52,897 nucleotides of DNA from assembly GCA_019661865.1 (NCBI GenBank), contig JAIFWJ010000002.1, forward strand, positions 1-52,897, written 5' to 3'. Source of the DNA: Candidatus Parcubacteria bacterium. Lineage in GTDB: Bacteria > Patescibacteriota > Minisyncoccia > Phycocordibacterales > Zambryskibacteraceae. Below, in pieces: positions 7,215 to 17,081 of this stretch. The stretch's first letter is position 1. Each line of letters begins with the position of its first letter. Below the pieces are notes generated by a model. That model was not told the origin of the DNA. It was given only the letters and a program-made list of their open reading frames with translations, and ran no database searches. The translations under genes were made by a program, and so were the position numbers.

Positions 7215-8744
7215 TTATCGAGCAAACTCAATAGCCCTGGCCTCACGGATTACATTAACTTTGATCTCTCCTGGGTACTTGAGCTCTCTTTCAATACGTA
7301 CAGCGATCTCTCGAGCAAGTTTCTTAGCCTCAAGATCACTAATCTTCTCAGGAATGACGAAAACTCTAATCTCTCGGCCAGCTTGTAAGGCGTAGGCTTT
7401 CTCCACTCCTTCGAAACTTCCTGCAATATGCTCCAAGTCCAGGAGACGCTTAAGATAATTCTCCACCGTGTCTCGCCTTGCTCCAGGTCTTCCACCAGAT
7501 ATAGCATCAGCAGTCTGCACGATTATGGACTCGACGGTTTCATAGGGATACTCACCATGGTGAGCTTGCATAGCTTTAATGATATCCTCCGAAACTCCGA
7601 ACTTTTGTAAAATTTTCCTTCCAATCTCCACATGAGTTCCTTGGACCTCGTGATCAAGCGCCTTACCGATGTCATGAAGTAGTGACCCGGTTTTAGCTAC
7701 AGCCACATTGGCTCCGAGCTCCTCGGCAATCATGCCGGAGAGATGGGCCATTTCTATGGAGTGCTCCAACACATTCTGTCCATATGATGTACGGAAATGA
7801 AGTCTGCCTAAGATAGCCAGAATCTTGGGATCCAAGTTATAAACTCCTGCCTCGAAGGCAGCAGCTTCACCTCTCTCCTTTATAATTTTATTTACTTCCA
7901 CACGGGCTTTATCCACGAACTCCTCAATCTTGGCTGGCTGGATGCGACCGTCTTGAATAAGATTATCAAGCGCGAGCTTGGCCACTGCACGACGTACTGG
8001 GTCGAATGAAGAAAGAGTGATAGAGCCCGGTGTATCATCAACTATCACTTCTACTCCTGTAGCCCGTTCGAAGGCTTTTATGTTCCTTCCTTCCTTACCG
8101 ATTATCTTTCCTTTAATTTCATCTGTAGGGAGGGGGACCGAGGTGGCCATAATCTCTCCAGAAACTGTAGTTGCGAGACGTTGTATAGCAGTAGCCAAGA
8201 TTTCCTGAGCACGAGAGGCAAGTTTCTCTTCACCTTGTGTCTCCAACTTCTGCATTCTCACTCTGAGATCCTCTTCGTTCTCTTCCTCTAAAGTTTTTAC
8301 CAGCTCATTTCGAGCTTCGTCTAAAGAGAGCTTGCTTATCCTTGAAAGTTCCTTAGTCCGTGCTGAAAGAAGCTTGTCAGCATCATCTCTAAGAGTCTCG
8401 ATCTCATCTATTCTTTCCTTTATAGCCTCAACCTCCTTATCGATATCAGTTTGGCGCTTATCTAAGAACTCTTCCTTTTTTATCAAACGATCTTCAGCTT
8501 TCTGAATTCTTTCCTCACGTTCGTGTATAGAAACTTCAGCCCTTTCTAAGACTTCCTTGGACTGCTCTTCCGCTTCATCTATGATTACCTGTGCTTCCTC
8601 GCGAGCCTTGAGCTCCATCTGCTTAATGTCTAGCTCCATGGAACCCTTCTTCCCGAGAGCAATTATAAGACGCAGCAAATACCCAAAGCCGATTCCGGCC
8701 GATGCGGATAGTAATGCTAAAAGTAGGGCAAGCTTAAGCGACAT
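7215..8744 (-). CDS. rny: Ribonuclease Y
   Basis: N-terminal TM, coiled coil, KH domain (GRNIKAFERATGVEVIVDDTPGSITLSSFDPVRR) and HD domain. Confidence 0.95.
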   Translation of the reverse strand: MSLKLALLLALLSASAGIGFGYLLRLIIALGKKGSMELDIKQMELKAREEAQVIIDEAEEQSKEVLERAEVSIHEREERIQKAEDRLIKKEEFLDKRQTDIDKEVEAIKERIDEIETLRDDADKLLSARTKELSRISKLSLDEARNELVKTLEEENEEDLRVRMQKLETQGEEKLASRAQEILATAIQRLATTVSGEIMATSVPLPTDEIKGKIIGKEGRNIKAFERATGVEVIVDDTPGSITLSSFDPVRRAVAKLALDNLIQDGRIQPAKIEEFVDKARVEVNKIIKERGEAAAFEAGVYNLDPKILAILGRLHFRTSYGQNVLEHSIEMAHLSGMIAEELGANVAVAKTGSLLHDIGKALDHEVQGTHVEIGRKILQKFGVSEDIIKAMQAHHGEYPYETVESIIVQTADAISGGRPGARRDTVENYLKRLLDLEHIAGSFEGVEKAYALQAGREIRVFVIPEKISDLEAKKLAREIAVRIERELKYPGEIKVNVIREARAIEFAR

Positions 8745-8887
8745 TTAGGTCGATCCATCTGAGAAACGGGATATGTAGGTTTAGTCAGGCGGTAAGGTCG
8801 GGAAGGTCGGTAGGAACAACAAACGTTTCAAGTTTTATTACAATGGAACATCCACAGAGTACTACACCAAGGTATCCTTGTCTAGGA

Positions 8888-9496
8888 TTAGATAACTTTG
8901 TCTATAATTCCGTATTTCTTGGCCTCATCTGCACCCATAAAGAAGTCTCTATCCTCATCCTTTTCAACCTTAGATAGAGGCTGGTCAGTGGCTTCAGACA
9001 TCATTTTGGACAACCTTTTCTTGAGTCTTACATACCATTCTGCACGTATGGCAATATCTGAAGTCTGCCCCTCCGCGCCTCCGAGTGGTTGGTGGATCAT
9101 AATCTCCGAATTAGGTAGAGCAAAACGCTTACCCTTTTTACCATTGGCAAGGATATGGGCACCCTTGGATGCCGCCATTCCGTCACAAACCGTAGAAACA
9201 TCTGGCTTAATATGATTCATGGTGTCGATGATGGCGAGACCGGCAGTGACAGAGCCTCCGGGGGAGTTTATATATAGAGATATATCCTTCTTAGGATCTT
9301 CAGACTGGAGGAAGAGAAGTTGGGCAATGATGATGTTTGCAACATCGTCATCTATATGACCAGCAAGGAAAACAATACGCTCACGCAAGAGCCGCGAGTA
9401 TATGTCGTAGGCCCTCTCACCGAACTGACTCTTCTCTATAACCGTGGGGATTAAATATGCCATTGGACCCATACAATATCTGAAACCTGATCTCAA
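8888..9496 (-). CDS. clpP: ATP-dependent Clp protease proteolytic subunit
   Basis: [67 protein letters not shown]; start probably at an internal Met. Confidence 0.94.
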   Translation of the reverse strand: MRSGFRYCMGPMAYLIPTVIEKSQFGERAYDIYSRLLRERIVFLAGHIDDDVANIIIAQLLFLQSEDPKKDISLYINSPGGSVTAGLAIIDTMNHIKPDVSTVCDGMAASKGAHILANGKKGKRFALPNSEIMIHQPLGGAEGQTSDIAIRAEWYVRLKKRLSKMMSEATDQPLSKVEKDEDRDFFMGADEAKKYGIIDKVI

Positions 9497-9506
9497 ATCA
9501 AGTATA

Positions 9507-9529
9507 AAAAATCCGCCTTGTTAGACGGA
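9507..9529 (-). terminator. Intrinsic terminator of the M16 peptidase gene
   Basis: Minus strand TCCGTC-TAACAAG-GCGGA followed by TTTTTT. Confidence 0.75.
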
Positions 9530-10792
9530 CTAAGGGAGGACAATAGCTGTCACTCTTCTGTTTTTCTCGAGCAGAGAAACAACCTCTCTAACATTCTCGA
9601 TTGTTAAAGACTGCCTTCGTTCCATCTCCTCAATAGATGAAATGATTCTGCCCCAATAGGTGAGGTCGTCCATTGAGTCAGATACCAAACTCTTTGCGTT
9701 CAAATCGGTTAGAGTATATGACTTCACCATCGAAGTTTTCTGCCGTTCGAAAGCATCGAGATCATTGACGACATCTTGAATGGACTTGTCGACTAGATCA
9801 TCGATGAGATCAGCACTTTCATGCTGAAATGAATCACACTCTATTTTAATTTCTCGAAGAAAGGTGTGGTTCCTACATCTCACACTCACATTGTATGTAA
9901 GGTTCTTTTCCTCTCTGATGCGCTTGAAGAGCAGAGGACGCAACATTAAAGCATACAGGAGAGGAGCGGTGTACTGCATTGTTCCAGGTAGAAGAGCGAA
10001 TGATGTATATGATCCAGTGGGCTTCCCATCTGAAACTCCAAGCTTCTCCTGCCGACTTACTCTGTACACAGACTGAAGTGGACTAGGAGCCTTATCTAGA
10101 GCTTCGGGAAGGGGATTTCTCTTCCCGGGTTTCTCAGCGGCCAATGGAGTAGTCGAAATGATTTTCACAAGTTCACGCAAATTCATTCCTCCCACGACTA
10201 CCATGCTCACATTTGCCGGGACATAGTGAGTGTCATAGTAAGTCTGAACATCCTTTTGCGTAAATCTTGAGATCGTTTCGGCATATCCAAGAGGACGTAA
10301 GTGTCTTGATCGATGGTGTCCATTGAATAAACTTCTTCCCACTTCGCGGATGAGGTCGAACTCCCAAGGAAACTGTGGTCTGGACCTTAGTTCTTCCTCG
10401 AGTACGATCTTCCTTTCTTTCTCCAACCCTTCACTCATCTCTTCTGTGAAAAGAAGATTACCAAGGATTGAGAAAGCGTTAAGTGCAGTTGAGGGATCGT
10501 TCGGGAGAGAACAGGTATAGCGTATGTATGGGAAAGCAGTAGCACCCAGAGTTACTTCTCCTCCATGCCGATCGAAAAACTTATCGACGAAATCAGATCC
10601 AGTGACTAAATTGGCTACCACCATGTGTTCTGTGAAATGAGCCAGACCTTCAAGATCACTCGGATCCTGGTCTGCACCACTGTGAACTTGAAAACCGACT
10701 CTGATCCATGGTCTATTTGGCCAGTGGGCACAATGAACCGTTAACCCGTTCGGAAGCACTTCTGTTTCGAATTCAGCATATGGATCCCACAC
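9530..10792 (-). CDS. M16 family Zn metallopeptidase
   Basis: GLAHFTEHMVV (HxxEH) and downstream insulinase-like architecture. Confidence 0.9.
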   Translation of the reverse strand: MWDPYAEFETEVLPNGLTVHCAHWPNRPWIRVGFQVHSGADQDPSDLEGLAHFTEHMVVANLVTGSDFVDKFFDRHGGEVTLGATAFPYIRYTCSLPNDPSTALNAFSILGNLLFTEEMSEGLEKERKIVLEEELRSRPQFPWEFDLIREVGRSLFNGHHRSRHLRPLGYAETISRFTQKDVQTYYDTHYVPANVSMVVVGGMNLRELVKIISTTPLAAEKPGKRNPLPEALDKAPSPLQSVYRVSRQEKLGVSDGKPTGSYTSFALLPGTMQYTAPLLYALMLRPLLFKRIREEKNLTYNVSVRCRNHTFLREIKIECDSFQHESADLIDDLVDKSIQDVVNDLDAFERQKTSMVKSYTLTDLNAKSLVSDSMDDLTYWGRIISSIEEMERRQSLTIENVREVVSLLEKNRRVTAIVLP

Positions 10793-10842
10793 TTTTCACC
10801 TCACGATTGTTGTTTAGGAACTGTTTCCAGCTTGAGAATGCA

Positions 10843-11817
10843 CTATATTTTAGTATCAGTCAAACTCTCTAGGAACTCTAGAACTTTCTGGTTACGGAGA
10901 AGTCCGTATACATATATACGTGCACGGAGAGGATCAGCGTCAGGGTAGTGGGAGAGAAGATGCTTTACTTCGTGTTCAAGATCTTCTACAGATGGTTCAA
11001 TCTTCTCAGTCTCAGCAATTTTCATAATAATAAGTTCTGCCTTGGCTCTATCCTTAGCCTTCTCGAACCATTCTCCACGGATTTCATCTTCGCTCTTCTT
11101 TATAGACTCAAGATATTTCTCCCAGGTGAGACCCAGACGCACTACATCATCCTTAAACTGTCCCATCATCTTCTCGAGTTCACTTATCACCAAGACCTGA
11201 GGGAGTGGGATCTCCGTCGACTTCACAAGTTTCTCTACAATCTCCATGCGATGTTTCTCTTTAATCCGAAGTTTCTTTTCATTTAAAATATTTTCTTTAA
11301 CTTTCTCATTTAGATTCTCTCCTTCTTTCACATCCGGCTTCCAGTCTCTCTTCTTTATCTCCTCCAACACATCTTCCACTTCTTTATCTGTTACTTCCAT
11401 ATCCTTCTCATCAACCTTCGTCTTGCGAGCAAGATTTTTATAATCAGGAAGTGTAAACTCCGGTTCAAGAGAAACTTTAATCTTAAATTCTAAAGGAATA
11501 CCTGGTGCGATCTTAGTAATAGATATCTCCGGGCGACCGATGGGGGAAAGCTTGGCTTCTTTCATTATTTCTCCATAGGCATCTCCTAGAGCAACCTCCG
11601 CAGTCTCTTCTACTATCTTCATCTCACCAAGATTCTTCACAAGAACATCTTCAGGTACCTTGCCGGATCTAAAGCCGGGAATGTTGGCTCGGTCGTTTAA
11701 AGACTTGAGAGCTTTTTTCCTCGACTCGTTTAAGAACTCGAGAGTTATCTCTCCAGTAACTTGTGCCTCTGAAGCTGAGGCGAGTTTCTCTATCTTCAGT
11801 CTTTCGAACTGTTTCAT
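10843..11817 (-). CDS. tig: Trigger factor
   Basis: ARANIPGFRSGKVPEDVLVKNLGE-type N-terminal ribosome-binding motif (NDRANIPGFRSGKVPEDVL) and alpha-helical C-terminus. Confidence 0.85.
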   Translation of the reverse strand: MKQFERLKIEKLASASEAQVTGEITLEFLNESRKKALKSLNDRANIPGFRSGKVPEDVLVKNLGEMKIVEETAEVALGDAYGEIMKEAKLSPIGRPEISITKIAPGIPLEFKIKVSLEPEFTLPDYKNLARKTKVDEKDMEVTDKEVEDVLEEIKKRDWKPDVKEGENLNEKVKENILNEKKLRIKEKHRMEIVEKLVKSTEIPLPQVLVISELEKMMGQFKDDVVRLGLTWEKYLESIKKSEDEIRGEWFEKAKDRAKAELIIMKIAETEKIEPSVEDLEHEVKHLLSHYPDADPLRARIYVYGLLRNQKVLEFLESLTDTKI

Positions 11818-11853
11818 TGTTAAACCAACTTATATTAGACAGAAGAAAATTGC

Positions 11854-11893
11854 AAACAAAAAGCCCTTCGACTAACTCAAGGACTTTTTGTTT
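11854..11893 (-). terminator. Intrinsic terminator
   Basis: AAACAAAAAGNCCTT...AAGGNCTTTTTGTTT inverted repeat. Confidence 0.75.
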
Positions 11894-11914
11894 CAACGTA
11901 TAAGATTACTAAAG

Positions 11915-12220
11915 TTACGAAGCGTTGATTTCGGCGTCTAGGTTATTGGTGTCAGTGTTGTTTAGATCTGTTTGGATCGAAGTTGAGTTGAGAGGAGAAG
12001 ATTGATTCACCGATGAAGAATTCGAGTCAGGAGTTGGTGCAGTAGAATTTCTCTGGCCCCAGAAGTAGAGACCGCCCAAGATAATCACTGCCAGGATAAT
12101 AACTGTGGCAGCTATAGGTCCCCATGAGCTCTCATGATGCGGAGCGGGCATGTTGTAGTTGGGCCTTTGAGGTGCAGGTGACTGAGGCATCTGGTAGTTG
12201 GGCTGATTGTTTGGCTCCAT
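11915..12220 (-). CDS. Small single-TM protein with Pro/Gln-rich N-terminus, hypothetical
   Basis: 101 aa; MEPNNQPNYQMPQSPAPQRPNYNMP then TM helix then Ser/Thr/Asn-rich tail. Confidence 0.65.
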   Translation of the reverse strand: MEPNNQPNYQMPQSPAPQRPNYNMPAPHHESSWGPIAATVIILAVIILGGLYFWGQRNSTAPTPDSNSSSVNQSSPLNSTSIQTDLNNTDTNNLDAEINAS

Positions 12221-12238
12221 AGTTTTAAGTGTTAATTA

Positions 12239-12835
12239 TTAATCGTTATGTTTCTCTCTTTGATCTCTTTGATCCTTAAAGTAACTCCTAAATAATTCTA
12301 CTATCTTAAGTAAGTTCTTGCGAGCAGACTCTATGGAAGTCTTAGCTGCACGAGCCTCAACTCTTATAGTTTCGAAGTTGGTCTTAAGAGTAGTGGTGCT
12401 CGTAGTACTAGAGAAGTTTAATGACTGAATGTTTGCAATGTGACCTCGGGCGTCAGTAATGTTCGCCTTCGCAGCATTCAAGAGCCCTTGAGGAGTAGTA
12501 GTACCGACAGCCGCTGAGGTAGAAGCAAGGCTTGTCTCGATGCGACCTATAATACTATCCAGTCTACCTACTGCAGCATTCAACATATTTACAGTTGCTG
12601 CTACGCGCATCTTAGTTTCAGCCACTTTAAAGTCCTGTTTATTCTCCTTAAGTTGCTCCTTCAACTCCTCTCTCGAGGCTTTCGACTGTTCTAGGATCCT
12701 CTTAAGTTCAGGCTTAACACCTTGAGTAGTAGTGCTGGTGCCTCTACCGCCATCTTCTGCTCTTACTAGAGCTGGGCTAACTAGAGCCGTAATAAGAAGA
12801 ACGGGGAGAATAGCAGGGATAAATTTTCGAATCAT
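12239..12835 (-). CDS. Secreted coiled-coil protein, hypothetical
   Basis: Signal-peptide-like N-terminus (MIRKFIPAILPVLLITALVSPALVRA) then helical region. Confidence 0.7.
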   Translation of the reverse strand: MIRKFIPAILPVLLITALVSPALVRAEDGGRGTSTTTQGVKPELKRILEQSKASREELKEQLKENKQDFKVAETKMRVAATVNMLNAAVGRLDSIIGRIETSLASTSAAVGTTTPQGLLNAAKANITDARGHIANIQSLNFSSTTSTTTLKTNFETIRVEARAAKTSIESARKNLLKIVELFRSYFKDQRDQREKHND

Positions 12836-12880
12836 TCTAAGCTTGAGTTTAATGGTAATCTCTATGCCGTATCCGAAGAG

Positions 12881-13408
12881 TTAAATTTTACCATATTTAG
12901 ACTTATAGAGTGCCAGACCTTCCTCGAAGGCTTTTTCAGCCTCAAGACGACCATCTGTACCGTTTATAACTACTTCCTTGTTCTGTAACTTCTTGTAAGT
13001 AATGAAAAAGTGCTCAATTTCTTTTAGAGTGTGCTTATTTATATCCTCCAAATCCTTCGTATCGTTAAAACGTGGGTCATCTACTGGTACTGCAATAATC
13101 TTCTCATCTTTCTCACCCCCATCAACCATATGTATAACTGCTAGTGGACGAGCTTTAACCAAGATTCCAGGGAAAAGTGGATAAGTAGTAAGTAGGACCA
13201 CATCTAGAGGATCATTGTCATGCCAAAGAGACTGAGGGATAAATCCGTAATCGAACGGATAATCCTGGGCAGTATGAAGAACTCTATCGAGTGCTATGAG
13301 TCCAGTCTTCTTGTCTACTTCGTACTTATTCTTGGATCCTTTGTTTATCTCAATGATGACATTCATTTCATCTTTCGAGCCGGGATCTATTTCGTGCCAA
13401 AGATTCAT
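12881..13408 (-). CDS. ppa: Inorganic pyrophosphatase
   Basis: NVIIEINKGSKNKYEVDKKTGLIALDRVLHTAQDYPFDYGFIPQSLWHDNDPLDVVLL. Confidence 0.95.
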   Translation of the reverse strand: MNLWHEIDPGSKDEMNVIIEINKGSKNKYEVDKKTGLIALDRVLHTAQDYPFDYGFIPQSLWHDNDPLDVVLLTTYPLFPGILVKARPLAVIHMVDGGEKDEKIIAVPVDDPRFNDTKDLEDINKHTLKEIEHFFITYKKLQNKEVVINGTDGRLEAEKAFEEGLALYKSKYGKI

Positions 13409-13425
13409 GATCTTATATTATCAGA

Positions 13426-14559
13426 TTATTCTAAGTTTCCTGGAACCTCAGCACTTGCGAGTTCAACACCTTTAGCAGATTCAATATCGATCTTCCAACC
13501 AGTGAGCTTGGCTGCCAGTCTCACATTCTGTCCGCCCTTGCCTATGGCAAGTGACTGTTGATCTTCTGCCACATGAACCTTAGCTGCCTTCTCGGCATCA
13601 TTTACATCTATATCCATGACCTTGGCAGGAGAAAGTGCTTCCTCTATAAACTTCTTTGGATCTTCATTCCATTCCACTACATCTATCTTCTCACCACGAA
13701 GTTCAGACATCACAGTAGAGACTCTCACTCCTCTCTGACCGACAAGTGCACCAACAGGATCAATGTGTGAGTCGAGTGCAAGAGCCGCAATCTTAGATCT
13801 GTAACCTGCCTCACGTGCGATAGCCTTTATGACGACTGCTCCATTCTGGAGTTCAGGTGCCTCGGCTTCAAACAATTTCTCTAAGAATTTAGGATGAGAG
13901 CGGGAGAGACGAAGGAATACTCCTCTTGGAGACTCCTCTACTCTATATAAGTATGCACGGACTCTTTCACCCTGTGAGAATCTCTCACCAGGAATCTGCT
14001 CTTCGTAAGGAAGAAGTCCTGTAGCACGTCCCATGTCGACGAATATATTGCCACGCTCAATGCGCTGCACTGTGCCGGAGACAATGTCACCCTCTCGCTT
14101 GCCGAATTCATTGACTACAGAAACTTTCTCGGCTTCGCGGATCTTCTGCATGATCACCTGTTTGGCTGTCTGAGCGGCGATGCGACCGTAGTCACCCTTG
14201 GATTCAATTGGGAAGACAATCTCTTCATCGAGTTGAGCATCACGCTTAATCTTTCTGGCATCTTCTATGAGTATGTGGTGCTCTGGGTTGTAGAGAACCC
14301 TTTCATCACCTTCTGCGAGCTCTGCATCTTCGTCGAAGTAGACGCGAGTCTCATCTACGACAATCTTCACCTGGAAGAAGTTAGTCTCGCCATTACGAAT
14401 ATCAAATGTAGCTCTGACGATCTGACCCTTCTTGCCGTACTCCTTCTTATATGCAGTGGCGAGAGCTGCTTCAATAGCCTCGATAATCTTCTCACGAGGA
14501 ATACCGCGAACTTCTTCGAGTTCGCCCAGGACTGAATTTATGACTTTTAGATCAAACAT
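13426..14559 (-). CDS. nusA: Transcription termination/antitermination factor NusA
   Basis: S1 domain and KH domains; EARGIPREKIIEAIEAALATAYKKEYG, SLAIGKGGQNVRLAAKLTGWKIDI. Confidence 0.95.
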   Translation of the reverse strand: MFDLKVINSVLGELEEVRGIPREKIIEAIEAALATAYKKEYGKKGQIVRATFDIRNGETNFFQVKIVVDETRVYFDEDAELAEGDERVLYNPEHHILIEDARKIKRDAQLDEEIVFPIESKGDYGRIAAQTAKQVIMQKIREAEKVSVVNEFGKREGDIVSGTVQRIERGNIFVDMGRATGLLPYEEQIPGERFSQGERVRAYLYRVEESPRGVFLRLSRSHPKFLEKLFEAEAPELQNGAVVIKAIAREAGYRSKIAALALDSHIDPVGALVGQRGVRVSTVMSELRGEKIDVVEWNEDPKKFIEEALSPAKVMDIDVNDAEKAAKVHVAEDQQSLAIGKGGQNVRLAAKLTGWKIDIESAKGVELASAEVPGNLE

Positions 14560-14577
14560 ATATATTTATTTTACGAA

Positions 14578-14603
14578 ACGGGCCCGCCTTTCGGCGAACC
14601 CGT
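14578..14603 (-). promoter_or_regulatory. Stable GAAA-tetraloop hairpin in the nusA 5' region
   Basis: Minus strand ACGGGTTCGCC-GAAA-GGCGGGCCCGT, 11 bp including G-U wobbles. Confidence 0.6.
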
Positions 14604-14660
14604 CCCAAGCACTTATTACCTCTATATTATATACCTAACAGCTAGAATTTGTCAAATAGA

Positions 14661-14690
14661 TAAATAAAACACCTCGCTGTTACGAAGTGT
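14661..14690 (-). terminator. Intrinsic terminator overlapping 3' end of the small ORF
   Basis: Minus strand ACACTTCG-TAACAG-CGAGGTGTTTTATTT. Confidence 0.7.
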
Positions 14691-14856
14691 GTGGAACTTG
14701 ATATGATGTGAGTTCAGTGCGACATGTACTGCAGAGCTTGAGGTGCTTCACCTCGTAAGGATGAGGATTTCGACGCTTTGCTATTTCCTCGAGTCGCTTC
14801 TCAGATATGCACGTCTCTTCATCAGGCTTGTGAGTCGAGGTTGTTGGTCTCGTCAT
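14680..14856 (-). CDS. Small hypothetical protein with CxxC
   Basis: MTRPTTSTHKPDEETC...LKLCSTCRTEL; GAGGAG Shine-Dalgarno upstream of ATG at 14856; followed by terminator. Confidence 0.55.
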   Translation of the reverse strand: MTRPTTSTHKPDEETCISEKRLEEIAKRRNPHPYEVKHLKLCSTCRTELTSYQVPHTS

Positions 14857-14931
14857 ACACGCTCCTCTGTCCGGGTCTATAGCCACCCTATCACTTAAAA
14901 ATCTTATTGCAATTATTCTCTAATATTTTAT

Positions 14932-15674
14932 TTATTTCCTTCTGGAATGAAATTTCTTGTGTGTTTCGCGCAGTCCTTTGTCTGTAAGGTGAGTGTAGAT
15001 CTGTGTAGTAGAAATATTTGCATGTCCAAGAAGCATTTGCACACTTCTGAGATCTGCACCGTTCGAAAGTAAGTCAGTGGCGAATGAGTGACGGATAACG
15101 TGCGGAGTAACCTTCTTACTGATACCAGCTTTTATGGCGTACCGTTTCACTAGTCTCTCTATAGAGCGAGTAGTGAGACGTGTCGGTGCAGTCTTCTTCG
15201 CATCACGCACTATGTTTACAAACATTGCATCCTCTAGATCATTTCTTTTTTTCAAATAATTTTTCACGGCATCACGAGCCTCTCCTGAAATAAATACCAC
15301 GCGCACTTTCTCTCCCTTACCACGCACAGAAAACTCGTCTCTATCAATGTCTAAGTCTCGCGAGAGGGAAGCGAGCTCAGAGACACGCAGCCCAGTAGAG
15401 AAGAGAAGTTCGAGCATGGCTTTATCGCGCAGCCCCTGGAGAGTGGTGACATCAGGCGCATTAAGTAAGCGCGTAAGTTCTTCAAGCGAGATAAGGTCGA
15501 GTGAACGCTCACTAACTTTCGCCAATTCTATGGTCTCGGGGGAGACCGAGATTCTAAAAACCTTGTGAGATACCTGTTGTAGTTCTCGACTGTCTTAAGA
15601 GACCGACCGCGTTCTATCTCGGTATTTTCAAGGAACTCACGCTTCAAAGTTTCTAATTCGTTCGTAGAGGTCAT
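14932..15674 (-). pseudogene. Tyrosine recombinase (XerC/D-like) with internal deletion and frameshift in N-terminal core-binding domain
   Basis: Catalytic domain intact (ORF 14932..15525: TGLRVSEL, HVIRHSFATDLL, LGHANISTTQIYTH); upstream frame from ATG 15674 reads MTSTNELETLKREFLENTEIERGRSLKTVENYNRYLTRFLESRSPPRP*, i.e. the Xer N-terminus in another frame. Confidence 0.65.
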
Positions 15675-15768
15675 GTCGCACAACATTATAGCATTTGCAT
15701 TTTAGACCTCTCGGGAATAAGGTGAGGAGAGAGATCCTGGACCAGTTCTATTCCACTCGTGAGGAACT

Positions 15769-16134
15769 ATGACTACCGCATCCGCACCAGAGGTCAAAAA
15801 GTACAAGCCGGAAAACCTATTCTTTTACAGGGACCTTCGGGAACGCTGTCTCAAAGCCGTCGAGGGGCCCCCTGCTTTGACCCCAGAGGAGGCGACCAGA
15901 AACACAGAATTCCTCCGGGCATACGAAAGAATCGAAACGATCAGATACTTTGGCAAAAGTGGCTTCCTGGCTCCAGCAATGGCGGAGAGTTTGTACCATG
16001 ATGTCCAGGCGCTCGTTGTTGAACTCCGGAGCATTGCCTCAGACAGAAGGAGTGGCACTGATTTCCGCTTCGCCATTATTCTTTCCAATCTCCAAGCTCT
16101 CCACTTGGAGAACGATAGGGTCTCGACGAGGTGA
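15769..16134 (+). CDS. Hypothetical protein
   Basis: 121 aa ORF with upstream GAGGAA and downstream intrinsic terminator. Confidence 0.55.
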   Translation: MTTASAPEVKKYKPENLFFYRDLRERCLKAVEGPPALTPEEATRNTEFLRAYERIETIRYFGKSGFLAPAMAESLYHDVQALVVELRSIASDRRSGTDFRFAIILSNLQALHLENDRVSTR

Positions 16135-16137
16135 ACC

Positions 16138-16170
16138 AACTGCATTGGATCCTCATCCATGCAGTTTTTA
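16138..16170 (+). terminator. Intrinsic terminator
   Basis: AACTGCATTGGAT-CCTC-ATCCATGCAGTT followed by TTT. Confidence 0.8.
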
Positions 16171-16212
16171 TTTAGACTTGCAAAAGGGGAGGGAACGTGC
16201 TATTGTACTGAC

Positions 16213-16485
16213 GTGATTTCAAAGACCAAAAAAGCCCGCATTCTAAAAGGAGCCCAAGTTCACGAAAAGGACTCAGGCTCTCCAGAAGTGCAAATTTCAA
16301 TATTAACTGCGCGTATAGATGAGCTAGCAGCTCATCTCAAGAAGCATAATAAGGACAATCACTCACGCCGTGGACTACTTGGCCTCGTGGCTAGTCGTCA
16401 GGCACATATGAAATATCTAGAGAAGAAGAATCCCAAGCGCTACGCAAGCTTAGTAAAGAAGCTCGGTCTGAAGAAATCCGTCTAA
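16213..16485 (+). CDS. rpsO: 30S ribosomal protein S15
   Basis: GSPEVQISILTARIDELAAHLKKHNKDNHSRRGLLGLVASRQAHMKYLEKKNPKRYASLVKKLGL; GTG start at 16213. Confidence 0.95.
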   Translation: MISKTKKARILKGAQVHEKDSGSPEVQISILTARIDELAAHLKKHNKDNHSRRGLLGLVASRQAHMKYLEKKNPKRYASLVKKLGLKKSV

Positions 16486-16505
16486 CAGTTTCAAATTTAA
16501 TTTTA

Positions 16506-17069
16506 ATGACAGTTATAAAACACAAAGCCCAGCGTGTCGGCATTTTTATAGATACGCAGAACCTTTATCACTCAGCTAAGAATCTCTACCACGCCAAGGC
16601 GAACTTCGGTGCCATAGTTAAGGAAGCGCTCGACGGTCGCACTCTAGTGCGCGCTATCGCGTATGTAGCATCTACTGAAAGCGGTGAAGAGAAAAGTTTC
16701 TTCGAAGCATTAAGTAAGGTTGGTATCGAGACTCGTACCAAACCCCTTCAGATCTTTCTCGGCGGTGCTAAGAAAGCCAACTGGGATATCGATCTCGCCA
16801 TAGATGCAGTCAAGTTAGCTCCCAAGCTCGACACTATTATCATCTGTTCAGGTGACGGAGACTTCGCATCCCTCGTCGAATACCTTAAGAACACGCATGG
16901 TACCCAAGTAGAAGTAGTTTCATTCGGTAAATCTTCTTCTTCCAAGCTTATTGAAGTTGCAGATGACTTCCTAGACCTAGATCTTGGTCCAAAGAAATAT
17001 TTAATGGGTTTCAACGGCGGTAGTGAACCTCGACGCGTAGTTCGTCGTCTTCCAGCAGATAAAATGTAG
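16506..17069 (+). CDS. NYN domain (LabA/DUF88-like, PIN fold) protein, predicted RNase
   Basis: VGIFIDTQNLYHSAKNLY ... WDIDLAIDAVKLAPKLDTIIICSGDGDFASLVEYLKN. Confidence 0.88.
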   Translation: MTVIKHKAQRVGIFIDTQNLYHSAKNLYHAKANFGAIVKEALDGRTLVRAIAYVASTESGEEKSFFEALSKVGIETRTKPLQIFLGGAKKANWDIDLAIDAVKLAPKLDTIIICSGDGDFASLVEYLKNTHGTQVEVVSFGKSSSSKLIEVADDFLDLDLGPKKYLMGFNGGSEPRRVVRRLPADKM

Positions 17070-17081
17070 TAAAATAGGGCC

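Noticed and set aside
15759-16216. Alternative frames over 15769..16134
   Set aside because: Only 15769..16134 has an SD-like sequence and ends just before the terminator; others are shadow ORFs
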